Positions 43,842-53,027 are shown, counted from the first letter of the stretch. The stretch: 64,000 nucleotides of DNA from Rhizobium sp. 007 (GCF_015353075.1 NZ_CP064188.1:124001-188000); one strand, 5' to 3'. Made by a program: numbers and translations. Notes: generated from the sequence alone by a model not told the origin.

Positions 43842-44798
43842 TTAAGCCGCCAGCAAGGCCTCTCCGGTAATCAAGTCGGTGACGAAATGGGTGGCATAGC
43901 CGCCCTCAAGCGTTGCGGTGATCGCTTCGATCTTTCCGGATCCGCCGGCCACGCAGATCCTGTTGGGAGTCTGCTTCAATTCCTCGAGCGCAATGCCCAC
44001 CATGCGCTCGTCGTGGTCTCCGCCGACAGCCCGGCCGTGCGCATCGATGAAGCGGCCGATAATGACCGCTACCGCGCCATCCTCGACATATTTGTCGATT
44101 TCCGCCTGGCTTGCGATGCCCGACGCCCGAACAGTGCTTTTCGTACCGACGTCGCCGACACCAAAAAGGATGCGGTTGGTGGAGTGGATCAGATCGAACT
44201 GCTTCTTCAGGATCGGTTCGTCGAGCAGCATCGTTCGCAATTCCTTGGTCGAAAGAACCGCCGGCGCAAGAAGGTTGACGCAGCGCGCGCCGATCCTGCT
44301 CGACAGTAGCGACGTGCAGAGTTCGGGTGAAAAATCCGGTTCGCCGGTAGAACTTCCTGAGACCTGGACCACCGTGAGATTCTGCACAGCTTCGGGCAGC
44401 GAAATCTGGTCCGCGACCGACAAGACGGTGCGTCCCCATGCGACACCGATCACGTCACCCGCCACGATCTGCTCGGCAAGGACGCGCGCACCGGCATCGC
44501 CCAGGCGAGAGACCAGGTCGCGATCCTCGGCGTGCGGGATCACCAGCGCGCCGCGCAAGCCGAATTTCTCTACCAGGCCCCTTGCGACCCGTGTACGCCC
44601 ACTCGCATTCGTGTTGATGCGGATCGAGACGATACCCCGATCGCGCGCCTCTTGAAGATAATTGACGATGGTCGCACGCGATACACGTAGCGTCTTGGCA
44701 ATTTCGCTCTGGGTCATCTCATCGGCGTAGTAGAGCCATGCAGCCCATGTGACGGCGTCGTCGAATTCCATGGGCAGGGGGACGCCCGCATCAAGCAT
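43842..44798 (-). CDS. SorC/DeoR-family sugar-binding regulator
   Basis: A 318-residue regulator. The N-terminal HTH (WLYYADEMTQSEIAKTLRVS, RATIVNYLQEARDRGIV) precedes a SorC sugar-phosphate-binding domain (about residues 60-315) with GVAWGRTVLSVAD, FGVGDVGTKST and the C-terminal CVAGGSGKIEAITATLEGGY. The effector is usually a phosphorylated pathway intermediate. GAGGAA precedes the ATG. The gene is divergent from the G1PDH operon. Two TGACA-N2-TGTCA palindromes 32 bases apart lie between them, so it probably controls both arms of the locus. EryD of erythritol loci belongs to the same family. Confidence 0.9.
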   Translation of the reverse strand: MLDAGVPLPMEFDDAVTWAAWLYYADEMTQSEIAKTLRVSRATIVNYLQEARDRGIVSIRINTNASGRTRVARGLVEKFGLRGALVIPHAEDRDLVSRLGDAGARVLAEQIVAGDVIGVAWGRTVLSVADQISLPEAVQNLTVVQVSGSSTGEPDFSPELCTSLLSSRIGARCVNLLAPAVLSTKELRTMLLDEPILKKQFDLIHSTNRILFGVGDVGTKSTVRASGIASQAEIDKYVEDGAVAVIIGRFIDAHGRAVGGDHDERMVGIALEELKQTPNRICVAGGSGKIEAITATLEGGYATHFVTDLITGEALLAA

Positions 44799-44843
44799 GT
44801 GATTCCTCGATTTCGTTGTTCTGGCGTATCTGACGGCATCTTA

Positions 44844-44887
44844 TGACAAATGTCAACATGCGTTGTCTTATGTGTTGACAAGTGTCA
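44844..44887. promoter_or_regulatory. SorC-type operator pair in the divergent promoter region
   Basis: TGACA-AA-TGTCA (44844-44855) and TGACA-AG-TGTCA (44876-44887) are perfect 5-base inverted repeats with identical geometry, 32 bases (three turns) apart. A CAAC/GTTG pair (44854-44865) lies between them. They lie between the SorC gene and the G1PDH gene and are the most likely binding sites for SorC. Confidence 0.72.
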
Positions 44888-44933
44888 CCACATGTTGTCA
44901 CTTGTACAAATCGAGTGAAATACGGATTGCAGA

Positions 44934-46289
44934 ATGGAAACGGCAAAGAACCGGGGTGGCGCGACAAGCGCTCCCAAGGGCGGCTGGACCGCGCTTATTG
45001 ATGACATCGTGGCAGGCCGCTGGACGAACCCGGAGACTGGAAAGCGCGCTGTCGTGCCATATGAATCCATCGTTATCGCCGAGAGCCTCGAAGGGCGCGA
45101 GGCGGAGCTGGTTTCAAGCCTTGGTCTGGGCGACACCTTTACCGTCGTTGCCGATAAAGCGACCTGGGACGCGATGGGCGCGCGGGTTGCCCGCGCGCTG
45201 GAAAAGCTCGGCCCGGTTAAGACGATCCTTCTCGATCATCCGCATGCCGACATGGCAACCATCGCGCTCGTGACCGAAAAATTGAAGGGTGCTGAAGGCG
45301 TGGTGGCGGTGGGTTCCGGTACAATCAACGACCTCGTCAAATATGTGACGGGACTTGATGGCCGCCGGTATTGTGTCTTCGCCACCGCGGCATCGATGAA
45401 TGGGTATACATCCACCACAGCCTCGATCACCCTCGACAGCGGGTTGAAAGTCTCGCTGCCATCCCACGCGCCGGCGGGGTTTTTCGTCGACCTCTCGGTG
45501 TCGGCGGCCGCGCCGGCCTACCTGGCGGCTGCCGGATTCGCCGACTGCCTGGTGCGCTCCGTCGCCCAAGTGGACTGGTGGTTGTCGCACCGGCTGTTTG
45601 GAACCGTATACTCCGAAGCGCCCTATATCATCCAGGCCGATGACGAGATCGCGCTCAACCGGAATGCCGCCGGTATCGGCAGCGGTGATATTGACGCCCA
45701 TGGCTATCTCTACCGCGTGCTGACCGAATGCGGCCTTGGCGTCTCCTTCACCGGCATGTCCAACCATGGCTCGATGGGCGAACACCAGATTTCGCATTAC
45801 ATCGACTGCTTTGCGGGGGACAGGCACCCCGGGACGCTGCATGGGCAGCAGGTGGGTGTCGGCGTGCTGACAATGGGCCGGTTGCAGCGCCACTATCTGA
45901 ACAGCGCGGCAGCCCCAAGAATGAAAGCAACGAAGATCAGCTTCGATGGCATGGTCCGGCGCATGGGACCGAGCATTGCCAGGCAGTGTTTCGACGAGAT
46001 CCAGCCGAAAATTTTCAATGACAAGGCAATCGGCGCGCTGAATGAGAAAATCGCCGATTTCTGGCCGGTGCTGCGGGAAGAATTGAAAAGCTTCGTCGTT
46101 CCGGTCGACGAAATGACGCGGTTGCTGAAAGCGGCAGGTGGTCCGACGACAGCACGGGAGCTGGGCCTACCCGTCGACTTTTACCGGGAGGCAGTTGTTC
46201 ACTCGCGCGAGATGCGCAATCGGTACTCCTTCCTCGATATTGCCGCAGACGCCGGCCTCCTCGAGGATTTCGCGAGCGAGGAGATCTGA
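44934..46289 (+). CDS. sn-glycerol-1-phosphate dehydrogenase family protein (AraM-like)
   Basis: A 451-residue NAD(P)-dependent dehydrogenase of the iron-ADH/G1PDH fold (PF13685). The nucleotide site is GVVAVGSGTINDLVKYVTG. Metal ligands are expected in GFADCLVRSVAQVDWW, SMGEHQISHYID and GTLHGQQVGVG. Bacterial members (AraM in the Bacillus arabinose operon) interconvert DHAP and glycerol-1-phosphate. Some relatives may act on longer polyol phosphates. It is the first gene of the rightward operon, with a HAD phosphatase 4 bases later. A weak ribosome binding site precedes the ATG. Activity in this pathway is inferred. Confidence 0.87.
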   Translation: METAKNRGGATSAPKGGWTALIDDIVAGRWTNPETGKRAVVPYESIVIAESLEGREAELVSSLGLGDTFTVVADKATWDAMGARVARALEKLGPVKTILLDHPHADMATIALVTEKLKGAEGVVAVGSGTINDLVKYVTGLDGRRYCVFATAASMNGYTSTTASITLDSGLKVSLPSHAPAGFFVDLSVSAAAPAYLAAAGFADCLVRSVAQVDWWLSHRLFGTVYSEAPYIIQADDEIALNRNAAGIGSGDIDAHGYLYRVLTECGLGVSFTGMSNHGSMGEHQISHYIDCFAGDRHPGTLHGQQVGVGVLTMGRLQRHYLNSAAAPRMKATKISFDGMVRRMGPSIARQCFDEIQPKIFNDKAIGALNEKIADFWPVLREELKSFVVPVDEMTRLLKAAGGPTTARELGLPVDFYREAVVHSREMRNRYSFLDIAADAGLLEDFASEEI

Positions 46290-46293
46290 GGCC

Positions 46294-47106
46294 ATGCGCG
46301 CGATTTCCGACATGCCGGCAGACGCTGCAAGCAGGATCACCACGTTGTTTGCCGATATAGACGATACGCTGACCAATGACGGTCGTCTGCCCGCGTGCGC
46401 CTACGAAGCACTCGAGAAGCTGCTTGTCGCGGGCATCGCGGTGGCGCCGATCACCGGCCGTCCGGCGGGCTGGTGCGACATGATCGCGCGAATGTGGCCG
46501 GTCTCGGGTGTCGTCGGCGAAAACGGCGCATTCTATTTCTCCTATCATCAGGACAGCCGGCGGATGCGCCGTGTGTTTGCGATCAATGATGGCCAGCGCG
46601 CCGATGACCGAAAAAAGCTGGAAATTGTGCGAGCGCGCATTCTCACTGAGGTCCCTGGCGCCGCCATTTCAGCCGACCAGCACTATCGCGAGGCAGATCT
46701 CGCTATCGACTTCTGCGAGGATGTGCCGCCATTGCCGACCGGCGAGGTGGAGCGCATCAAGCGGATTTTCGAAGAGGAGGGCGCGGTCGCCACGGTGTCC
46801 TCCATTCACGTCAACGGCTGGTATGGCACCTACGACAAACTGACGATGACGCGGCGGTTTGCGTCCGATGTACTCGGGTTGGATATCGATGTGGAGAAAG
46901 AGAAGATCGTCTTCGTTGGCGACAGCCCCAACGACGCGCCGATGTTCCGTTTCTTTCCGAATGCCTGCGGTGTGGCAAACGTCGTGCAGTTCCAGGGACG
47001 CATCGAGGCTGAGCCGACCTATGTGACACGCGCTGAAGGTGGACATGGCTTCGTCGAGGTCGCCAATCGCATTCTCGCTGCGCGCAGAGAAAGAGCTGTC
47101 GCATGA
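46294..47106 (+). CDS. HAD-IIB-type phosphatase
   Basis: A 270-residue HAD phosphatase. Motif I is FADIDDTLTNDG with the nucleophile Asp, motif II is PITGRPAGW, and motif IV is FVGDSPNDAPMFRFF. The cap sits between II and III, as in the sucrose-/mannosyl-3-phosphoglycerate-phosphatase group. It should remove phosphate from a sugar or polyol phosphate. The start ATG at 46294 follows AGGAG and lies 4 bases after the G1PDH stop. Its stop overlaps glpD as ATGA. The pairing of an AraM-like dehydrogenase with a HAD phosphatase recalls AraM-AraL of Bacillus. Confidence 0.87.
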   Translation: MRAISDMPADAASRITTLFADIDDTLTNDGRLPACAYEALEKLLVAGIAVAPITGRPAGWCDMIARMWPVSGVVGENGAFYFSYHQDSRRMRRVFAINDGQRADDRKKLEIVRARILTEVPGAAISADQHYREADLAIDFCEDVPPLPTGEVERIKRIFEEEGAVATVSSIHVNGWYGTYDKLTMTRRFASDVLGLDIDVEKEKIVFVGDSPNDAPMFRFFPNACGVANVVQFQGRIEAEPTYVTRAEGGHGFVEVANRILAARRERAVA

Positions 47107-48650
47107 CCGCCCGGGTATACGATCTAGCCATTATCGGCGGCGGCATCAACGGGACGGGTATTGCCCGCGATGCGGCAGGGCGCGGGTTGAGCGTGTTTCT
47201 CTGCGAAAAATCGGATCTCGGTTCCGGCACGTCGTCGGCGTCGACCAAACTGATCCATGGTGGTTTGCGTTATCTGGAGCATTACGAATTCAAGCTCGTA
47301 CGCCATGCACTGCGCGAAAGGGAAATTCTCTGGCGGATCGCGCCGCATATCATCTGGCCGTTGCGGTTCGTTTTGCCGCATCGCAAGGGACTGCGTCCGG
47401 CGTGGGTGCTTCGGCTCGGTCTCTTCATCTACGACCACCTTGGGGGGCGGCAGACACTGCCGGGCACGAAGACGCTGAGATTGTTACGCGATCCTGCCGG
47501 CGAACCGCTTCGCGACGTGTCAACGGTCGGGTTCGAATATTCCGACTGCTGGGTGCAGGACAATCGCCTCGTGGTGTTGAACGCCCGGGATGCCGAAGCC
47601 CATGGGGCACACATCCGCACCCATGTGCGATGCACCGGCGCCGTGCGTGAAAACGGTCTCTGGCACGTCACCATCGAAGAGGTGGAAACAGGAAGACGTC
47701 AGGCCATCCGTGCGCGTGCATTGGTCAATGCTGCCGGTCCGTGGGTCGATCAGGTGCTGGCAACAGTGAGCGATCGCAAAGCCGCGGGACAAATCCGGCT
47801 GGTCAAGGGATCGCATATCATTGTGCCGCGCCTCTACGAGCACGACCGATGCTATATTTTCCAGAACTCCGATGGGCGCATTGTCTTTGCCATACCCTAT
47901 GAGGACGATTTCACGCTGATCGGCACGACAGACGTCGACTACAAGGACCAGCCGGAAAAAGCATCGATCTCGGCAAGCGAGTCTGCGTATCTTTGCGAGG
48001 CGGCATCGTCATATTTCAAGCGGTCCGTAACACCGGCCGATATTGTCTGGACCTATGCCGGCGTTCGGCCTCTCTACGATGATGGCGCCGCCAACGCGCA
48101 GGAAACCACGCGCGACTATGTGCTGACAATCGATGCAGCGACCGGCGAGGCCCCTCTTCTTTGCGTCTTCGGCGGGAAAATCACCACCTATCGCTGCCTT
48201 GCAGAGGACGCGCTGCGTAAACTGTCGGCTCATTTTCCGCAGTGGATGATCAGTGCGGGATGGACCGGACGGACACCCCTACCAGGCGGTAATTTTGAAG
48301 CGGGCGCCGCCGATCGGCTCGCGCATGATCTGGGCAAGGAATACCCGTTTCTCAGTCCACGCGCCGCCCGGCGGCTTGTCCGGCATTATGGCGTCGATGC
48401 ACGCAAAATCCTGGCCGGTGCGCGCAGCATGTCCGATCTTGGGCGTAGCTTCGGCCCCGATCTCAGCGAAGCTGAAGTTCGCTTCCTCATGCGGCACGAA
48501 TATGCACGGGCCGCCGAAGACGTGGTGTTTCGGCGGACAAAGGCCGGAATTCGCATGCGCATTGAAGAGATATCCGAACTGGACACATGGATGGCACGGG
48601 AGCGCGCCGCCCAAGAAAATGAAGAGAACGGGATCGCCAGAGTGGGATAG
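47103..48650 (+). CDS. glpD: FAD-dependent glycerol-3-phosphate dehydrogenase
   Basis: A 515-residue GlpD-family flavoprotein. The dinucleotide fold is DLAIIGGGINGTGIARDAAG, followed by SGTSSASTKLIHGGLRYLEH and the C-terminal FGGKITTYRCLAEDA. The GlpD C-terminal domain covers about residues 390-500. It should oxidise sn-glycerol-3-phosphate (or a longer polyol phosphate, as the related EryB does with erythritol-4-phosphate) and pass electrons to quinone at the inner membrane. It overlaps the HAD gene by 4 bases. A 166-base gap without a gene precedes the ABC permease genes in the same direction. Confidence 0.92.
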   Translation: MTARVYDLAIIGGGINGTGIARDAAGRGLSVFLCEKSDLGSGTSSASTKLIHGGLRYLEHYEFKLVRHALREREILWRIAPHIIWPLRFVLPHRKGLRPAWVLRLGLFIYDHLGGRQTLPGTKTLRLLRDPAGEPLRDVSTVGFEYSDCWVQDNRLVVLNARDAEAHGAHIRTHVRCTGAVRENGLWHVTIEEVETGRRQAIRARALVNAAGPWVDQVLATVSDRKAAGQIRLVKGSHIIVPRLYEHDRCYIFQNSDGRIVFAIPYEDDFTLIGTTDVDYKDQPEKASISASESAYLCEAASSYFKRSVTPADIVWTYAGVRPLYDDGAANAQETTRDYVLTIDAATGEAPLLCVFGGKITTYRCLAEDALRKLSAHFPQWMISAGWTGRTPLPGGNFEAGAADRLAHDLGKEYPFLSPRAARRLVRHYGVDARKILAGARSMSDLGRSFGPDLSEAEVRFLMRHEYARAAEDVVFRRTKAGIRMRIEEISELDTWMARERAAQENEENGIARVG

Positions 48651-48816
48651 CTGCATCGGCGCCCAGACGCATGGATGAGCCGGGTTCGCCGGCGACGAAG
48701 AGCAACAGAGTGGAGAATGATCCGGACAGGCAGAGGAGTGCCGGGCCGGATCGGGAGAAGGTCAAAGCGCCGGAGCGAGGCGTCAACGCCATCGCCCGCT
48801 CCAGGGAGGAGTACGA

Positions 48817-49704
48817 ATGTCCGTCACACAGGTAAAGCGTATAGCGATCTCGGATTCGCCTTGGCCGTGGCTTCTGCCGCTGGTCAGTCTGCTGGTCGTT
48901 TTTACGATCTATCCGCTAATCTACAATATCTGGCTGAGTTTTCACGAGTTCGTGCCGCGCAAGCGTGCACTTGTCTTCGTAGGTTTCGCCAACTGGGTGC
49001 AGCTTTGGCACGACACGCGCTTCTGGGGCGCGCTCGGCGTGACCTTCGTCTATTTCACCATCGCACTTGTCTGCGAGATCGTGCTGGGCATGGCGGTCGC
49101 CCTGCTGCTGGATGCGGAACTGCCCGGATTTGGCGCATTACGTGCCGTCTTGTCGATGACGCTAGTGATACCGCCGGCCATCGCCGGCATGATGTTCCTG
49201 TTGATGGAAGATCCGCAATTCGGCGTGCTCACCTATTTTCTTAACATGCTGGGCCTGCTGGACAAGGCAACGCCAATCCTTGCCACATCCTCACTGGCGC
49301 TCGCGGGCGTGCTGGTGGCCGAGATCTGGCAATGGACGCCCTTCATGGTGCTGATCTTCATGGCCGGGCTGCGGTCCCTGCCGCCCGAGCCCTACGAGGC
49401 GGCGATGATCGACGGTGCCTCCTCGCTGCAAATGTTCCGGCGCCTGACGCTGCCGATGATGTCGCGCGTCATCGCAGTCGCGGTCCTGTTGCGCGGCATC
49501 GATCTCTTCCGCGTCTTCGACTACGTCTTCGTCATGACCTCCGGCGGGCCGGGCACATCGACCTACAGCCTCAGTCTCTACGCTTGGCAGCAAACCTTCA
49601 GCTTCCTGAAATGGGGGTATGGCGCAACGCTGAGCCTGGTCAGCCTGGCGATCGTGATGATCCTTGCCAATCTCTTCATCCGGGCCTTCAAGGTGAGGTG
49701 GTAA
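48817..49704 (+). CDS. CUT1 ABC transporter permease 1
   Basis: A 295-residue inner-membrane permease (MalF/UgpA type) with six helices. The coupling (EAA) loop is YEAAMIDGASSLQMFRRLTL. AGGGAGGAG precedes the ATG. One base separates it from the second permease gene. With the binding protein (50661) and ATPase (53028) it forms one complete importer for a carbohydrate or polyol. The substrate is not known; the catabolic genes around it suggest a polyol or glycerol-containing compound. Confidence 0.92.
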   Translation: MSVTQVKRIAISDSPWPWLLPLVSLLVVFTIYPLIYNIWLSFHEFVPRKRALVFVGFANWVQLWHDTRFWGALGVTFVYFTIALVCEIVLGMAVALLLDAELPGFGALRAVLSMTLVIPPAIAGMMFLLMEDPQFGVLTYFLNMLGLLDKATPILATSSLALAGVLVAEIWQWTPFMVLIFMAGLRSLPPEPYEAAMIDGASSLQMFRRLTLPMMSRVIAVAVLLRGIDLFRVFDYVFVMTSGGPGTSTYSLSLYAWQQTFSFLKWGYGATLSLVSLAIVMILANLFIRAFKVRW

Positions 49705-49705
49705 C

Positions 49706-50587
49706 ATGCCGCAAAGCAAATCCATGCGGATTTTCAGAACGCTCGCCGGCTGGCTCGTCGTTGCCTTCTTCTTCTTCCCGATTTTCTTTTGGACTTCGGT
49801 CGCCTTCCGCGACGCTAAGGATATTTTCTCGTGGCCGCCGAAGTTCTTCGAGTTCGAGCCGACGGTCAGAAATTTCGAGCAGGTTTTCGGCATCTCGCTT
49901 GGGTTCGGCTTCGGCACACAGGAGACGGTCAATCCGGGTGGCGGTAATTTCTACATGGCGCCTCGCCTGTGGGACTCGATCGTCGTCGCCTCGATGTCGA
50001 CGGTGCTTGCGATCATGGTGGCGACGCTGGCCGCCTATTGCCTGTCGCGTATGCAATTCCGTGGGCGGCACGAGTTCGTCAATTGGGTTCTGTCGACCCG
50101 CATGATGCCGCCGGTTGCCGTCGCCATTCCGATGTTCTTCATTTTCAAGCAGCTGAACCTGCTCGATACCTATCTGGGCCTGATCCTCGTGCATGGACTG
50201 ATGAACCTGCCGTTGGCCGTATTGCTGCTGAAGAGCTTCTTCGACGACATTCCCGCTGAGATCGATGAAAGTGCGTTGCTCGACGGCGCGTCCCGCTGGA
50301 CGATTTTCAAGCGCATTGTCCTACCCATGGCCAAGGGGGGCATCGCCGCATCCGCCGTGCTCTGCTTCATCTTCAGTTGGACGGAGTTTCTGTTTGCGCT
50401 GACATTGACGCAGACCGGCATCAAGACTGTCCCGGTCGTGTCATCGACATTCGTCACGTCCATCGGCACGGCCTGGGGCAACATGGCTGCCCTGGGAGCG
50501 GCAGCCATCGTTCCCGCCTTCATCGTCGTCCTGCTCGTGCAGCGCCATCTGGTTCGTGGCCTGACGATGGGTTCGCTGAAGCAATAG
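49706..50587 (+). CDS. CUT1 ABC transporter permease 2
   Basis: A 293-residue permease (MalG/UgpE type) with six helices. The EAA loop is DESALLDGASRWTIFKRIVL, then PMAKGG. The N-terminal helix is GWLVVAFFFFPIFFWTSVAF. The ATG lies 2 bases after the previous stop codon, so translation is coupled. It forms the membrane channel together with permease 1. Confidence 0.92.
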   Translation: MPQSKSMRIFRTLAGWLVVAFFFFPIFFWTSVAFRDAKDIFSWPPKFFEFEPTVRNFEQVFGISLGFGFGTQETVNPGGGNFYMAPRLWDSIVVASMSTVLAIMVATLAAYCLSRMQFRGRHEFVNWVLSTRMMPPVAVAIPMFFIFKQLNLLDTYLGLILVHGLMNLPLAVLLLKSFFDDIPAEIDESALLDGASRWTIFKRIVLPMAKGGIAASAVLCFIFSWTEFLFALTLTQTGIKTVPVVSSTFVTSIGTAWGNMAALGAAAIVPAFIVVLLVQRHLVRGLTMGSLKQ

Positions 50588-50660
50588 GAGGGTGCGCCAG
50601 CGGCGCATCTGGAGCATCCGGACGGCGATCCCGTCGGCCGATTTAGAGGAGGAGAAGTTG

Positions 50661-52160
50661 ATGAAAGACAGTGTGAGAAAACAATACCTCGCGTCGATCA
50701 CGGACAAGTTCGTCCGGGGTCAATTGGGGCGCCGGGAGTTCCTGCGAGCCGCTGGAAAGCTTGGCCTTGGGGCAGGTGCGCTCGGGATGGGTTTCGGCAA
50801 TCGTCCGTTTGGTGCGTTTTCCAGTGCCAGGGCAGCCGAGGAATTGACCCCCAACCCTGAAATCCTCAAATGGCTCGCGGATGTCGGTAAGCCTTTTGCC
50901 GGCACGACATTGAAGCTTGCGACGGAATCAACCCCGCCATCGAATGCCATCAACGGCCAGCTGAAGAAGTATTTCGAGGAAGCCACCGGCATCAAGGTCG
51001 AGATCGAGGTGCTTCCGCTTGAGCAGGTGCTGCAGAAGCTGACGCTCGACGTGGCGTCCAATCTGGGAACCTACGATCTCTACTACATCGACCAAAGCTG
51101 GGCGGCAAGCTTCAGCCAGGATGTCTTCGATCCACGCGAACAATATTCGGCCAAGGCTGACCTTGCCATGCCGAACTACAATCTCGACGACTTCCTGCCC
51201 GCCCTGGTCGACGGGATCGCCAAATACGAGGATCGATGGGTCGGCGTGCCCTACGATATCCCGATCTTCATCATGATCTACCGCAAGGACATCTACGACA
51301 AGCTCAGCCTCAAGGCACCGGAAACGATTGAGGAGCTCTACACCAACTCCAAGATCATCACTGATGAGATGGGGCCGAAGGTCTACGGCACGACCGGCCA
51401 GATGAAGTCCGGGCATTACAGCCTCGAATGCGACTGGACGGCATGGTTGTGGGGGCATGGCGGTTCCATCTTCGGACCGGATGGCAAGTTTACCGGCAAT
51501 GATGAGAAGGGCGTTGCAGCGCTGGAATACTGGACCAAGCTCAAGGCGACGATGCCTCCGGGTGTCGACGGCTGGACCTGGGATGGCCAGGGTCAGTCGG
51601 TGGCGCAGGGCGTTGCTGCGTCCATGCTGTCCTGGGGCGAGTTCTTCCCGTATTTCGACGATCCGACTCAGACGAAGGTCTCCGGCCTTTGCGAAGTCGC
51701 CGTCCCGCCCCGGGCCATGTCGCTTCGCACCGTCAAGGAAACCGGGTATGGCGAAATCCCCGGCGTCGGTCACCAGGGTGGTTCATCGCTTGCGGTTTCC
51801 CGATACTCGAAGAGCCCGGATGCTGCCTGGATCTTCATGCAATGGGCGACCTGCGCCGATACCCAGGCCCTGATCACAACGCTCGGGGGCGGCACAGGCC
51901 CGACGCGCGCCAGCGTCTATGATGATCCGCGCGTGCTGGCGCAGGCCCGTGTCGGTGCCGGCACCACACGACACCTGCCGGTCGTCCGCGAAACCATCGC
52001 GAAACATATGGGCTCCGAGCCGGATCTTCCGGAATGGGCGCAATTGTCGAGCGACACGATCCCGGTGTCGTTGGGCAAGTATTTTGCAGGCAGCTACGGT
52101 TCTCCCAAGGAAGCACTCGATGACATCGCCAAGCAGGTGGGCGAGGTTCTCAAGGGCTGA
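50661..52160 (+). CDS. CUT1 ABC extracellular solute-binding protein with Tat-like signal
   Basis: A 499-residue periplasmic binding protein. The N-terminus GRREFLRAAGKLGLGAGALG is a twin-arginine signal, so export in the folded state through Tat is likely. The mature part follows family 1 binding proteins (FEEATGIKVEIEVLPLEQVL, YDLYYIDQSWAASFSQ, WTAWLWGHGGSIFGPDGKFT). It is long for the family (usually 400-450). GGAGGAG precedes the ATG at 50661. Directly after the stop lies a 17-base-pair hairpin that may protect this part of the mRNA. The ligand is unknown. Confidence 0.9.
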   Translation: MKDSVRKQYLASITDKFVRGQLGRREFLRAAGKLGLGAGALGMGFGNRPFGAFSSARAAEELTPNPEILKWLADVGKPFAGTTLKLATESTPPSNAINGQLKKYFEEATGIKVEIEVLPLEQVLQKLTLDVASNLGTYDLYYIDQSWAASFSQDVFDPREQYSAKADLAMPNYNLDDFLPALVDGIAKYEDRWVGVPYDIPIFIMIYRKDIYDKLSLKAPETIEELYTNSKIITDEMGPKVYGTTGQMKSGHYSLECDWTAWLWGHGGSIFGPDGKFTGNDEKGVAALEYWTKLKATMPPGVDGWTWDGQGQSVAQGVAASMLSWGEFFPYFDDPTQTKVSGLCEVAVPPRAMSLRTVKETGYGEIPGVGHQGGSSLAVSRYSKSPDAAWIFMQWATCADTQALITTLGGGTGPTRASVYDDPRVLAQARVGAGTTRHLPVVRETIAKHMGSEPDLPEWAQLSSDTIPVSLGKYFAGSYGSPKEALDDIAKQVGEVLKG

Positions 52161-52168
52161 CTGACCGC

Positions 52169-52206
52169 GCGGCGACGATCGTGGCGTCTGCCGCGATCGT
52201 CGCCGC
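52169..52206 (+). other. intercistronic hairpin after the binding-protein gene
   Basis: GCGGCGACGATCG (52169-52181) and CGATCGTCGCCGC (52194-52206) are perfect inverted repeats. The inner bases TGGC/GCCG extend the stem to 17 pairs around a GTCT loop, with one G-T pair. It starts 8 bases after the binding-protein stop and ends 37 bases before the next ATG. No T-run follows. As with malE-malF, it probably stabilises the upstream message or attenuates transcription. Confidence 0.75.
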
Positions 52207-52243
52207 AAGGATCGCCGTACCTGTGCATTTTGGAGTTTTAGGA

Positions 52244-52969
52244 ATGACCAGAAAATCCCTGATTGCGATCACCGGCGCCAGTTCCGGTATCGGCGAAGCT
52301 ACCGCGCGCGCCTTTTCGGCAGCCGGTCATCCGCTTCTTCTGATGGCGCGTCGGCTGGACCGGCTGGAGGCGCTCGATCTCCCCGAAGTGGTCTTGAAAA
52401 AGGTCGATGTTCGGGACCGCGCGGCGATCATTGAGGCCGTTGCTGAGGCCGAGGCCCGGTTCGGGCCGGTCGACATGATGTTTGCCAATGCAGGTATCGC
52501 CCGGCTGGGGGATATTGCGACACAGCCCCCGGAGGAATGGGACGAGATGATCGACATCAACACCAAGGGCGTGATGAACAGCGTCCATGCGGTGTTGAAC
52601 GGCATGATTGCGCGCCGATCGGGGACCCTGATGATGATGAGCTCGATTGCCGGTCGCAAAACCTATCCGGACCACACCGTTTATTGCGGCACCAAGTTTT
52701 TCGTCCACGCGATTTCCGAGAGCCTGCGCGAATATCTTGCTCCGCATGATGTGCGGGTCATCGTCTTGTCGCCCGGTATCGTCGAAACCGAGGTGTTGGA
52801 TCACGTGAAGGATCCGGCGACGCTCGCCAATTACAAGGCCAACAAGGCCGCGATCGGCGGCGGGATTACCGCTGACATCGTCGCCGACCTGATCTTGAAT
52901 GCCTATCAGCTTCCGCAAGGGGCGATCGTGCAGGAAATCGTCATCACGCCGACCCGGCAGAAATACTGA
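52244..52969 (+). CDS. short-chain dehydrogenase/reductase (polyol-type)
   Basis: A 241-residue classical SDR: TGASSGIGEATARAFSAAGH, the NAG motif in MFANAGIARLG, Ser in MSSIAGRK, and Tyr/Lys in YCGTKFF. The close of the chain (IVQEIVITPTRQKY) resembles YdfG-type 3-hydroxy-acid and polyol dehydrogenases. GGAG lies 8 bases before the ATG at 52244. It sits between the binding-protein and ATPase genes of the importer, so it likely oxidises the imported polyol or an early product with NAD(P). Confidence 0.9.
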   Translation: MTRKSLIAITGASSGIGEATARAFSAAGHPLLLMARRLDRLEALDLPEVVLKKVDVRDRAAIIEAVAEAEARFGPVDMMFANAGIARLGDIATQPPEEWDEMIDINTKGVMNSVHAVLNGMIARRSGTLMMMSSIAGRKTYPDHTVYCGTKFFVHAISESLREYLAPHDVRVIVLSPGIVETEVLDHVKDPATLANYKANKAAIGGGITADIVADLILNAYQLPQGAIVQEIVITPTRQKY

Positions 52970-53027
52970 GCGCGGATGTGCATAGCCCACATGCGCGGCC
53001 GATATAAAACAGAGAGTGGAATCTGCA

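Noticed and set aside
41680..44798. Erythritol (ery) locus
   Set aside because: The isomerase and regulator families fit, but the kinase is not EryA-like and no EryB/EryC arrangement or EryEFG-type transporter is present.
48651..48816. Small gene between glpD and the first permease
   Set aside because: Frames in this 166-base gap overlap both neighbours and show no ribosome binding site or motif.
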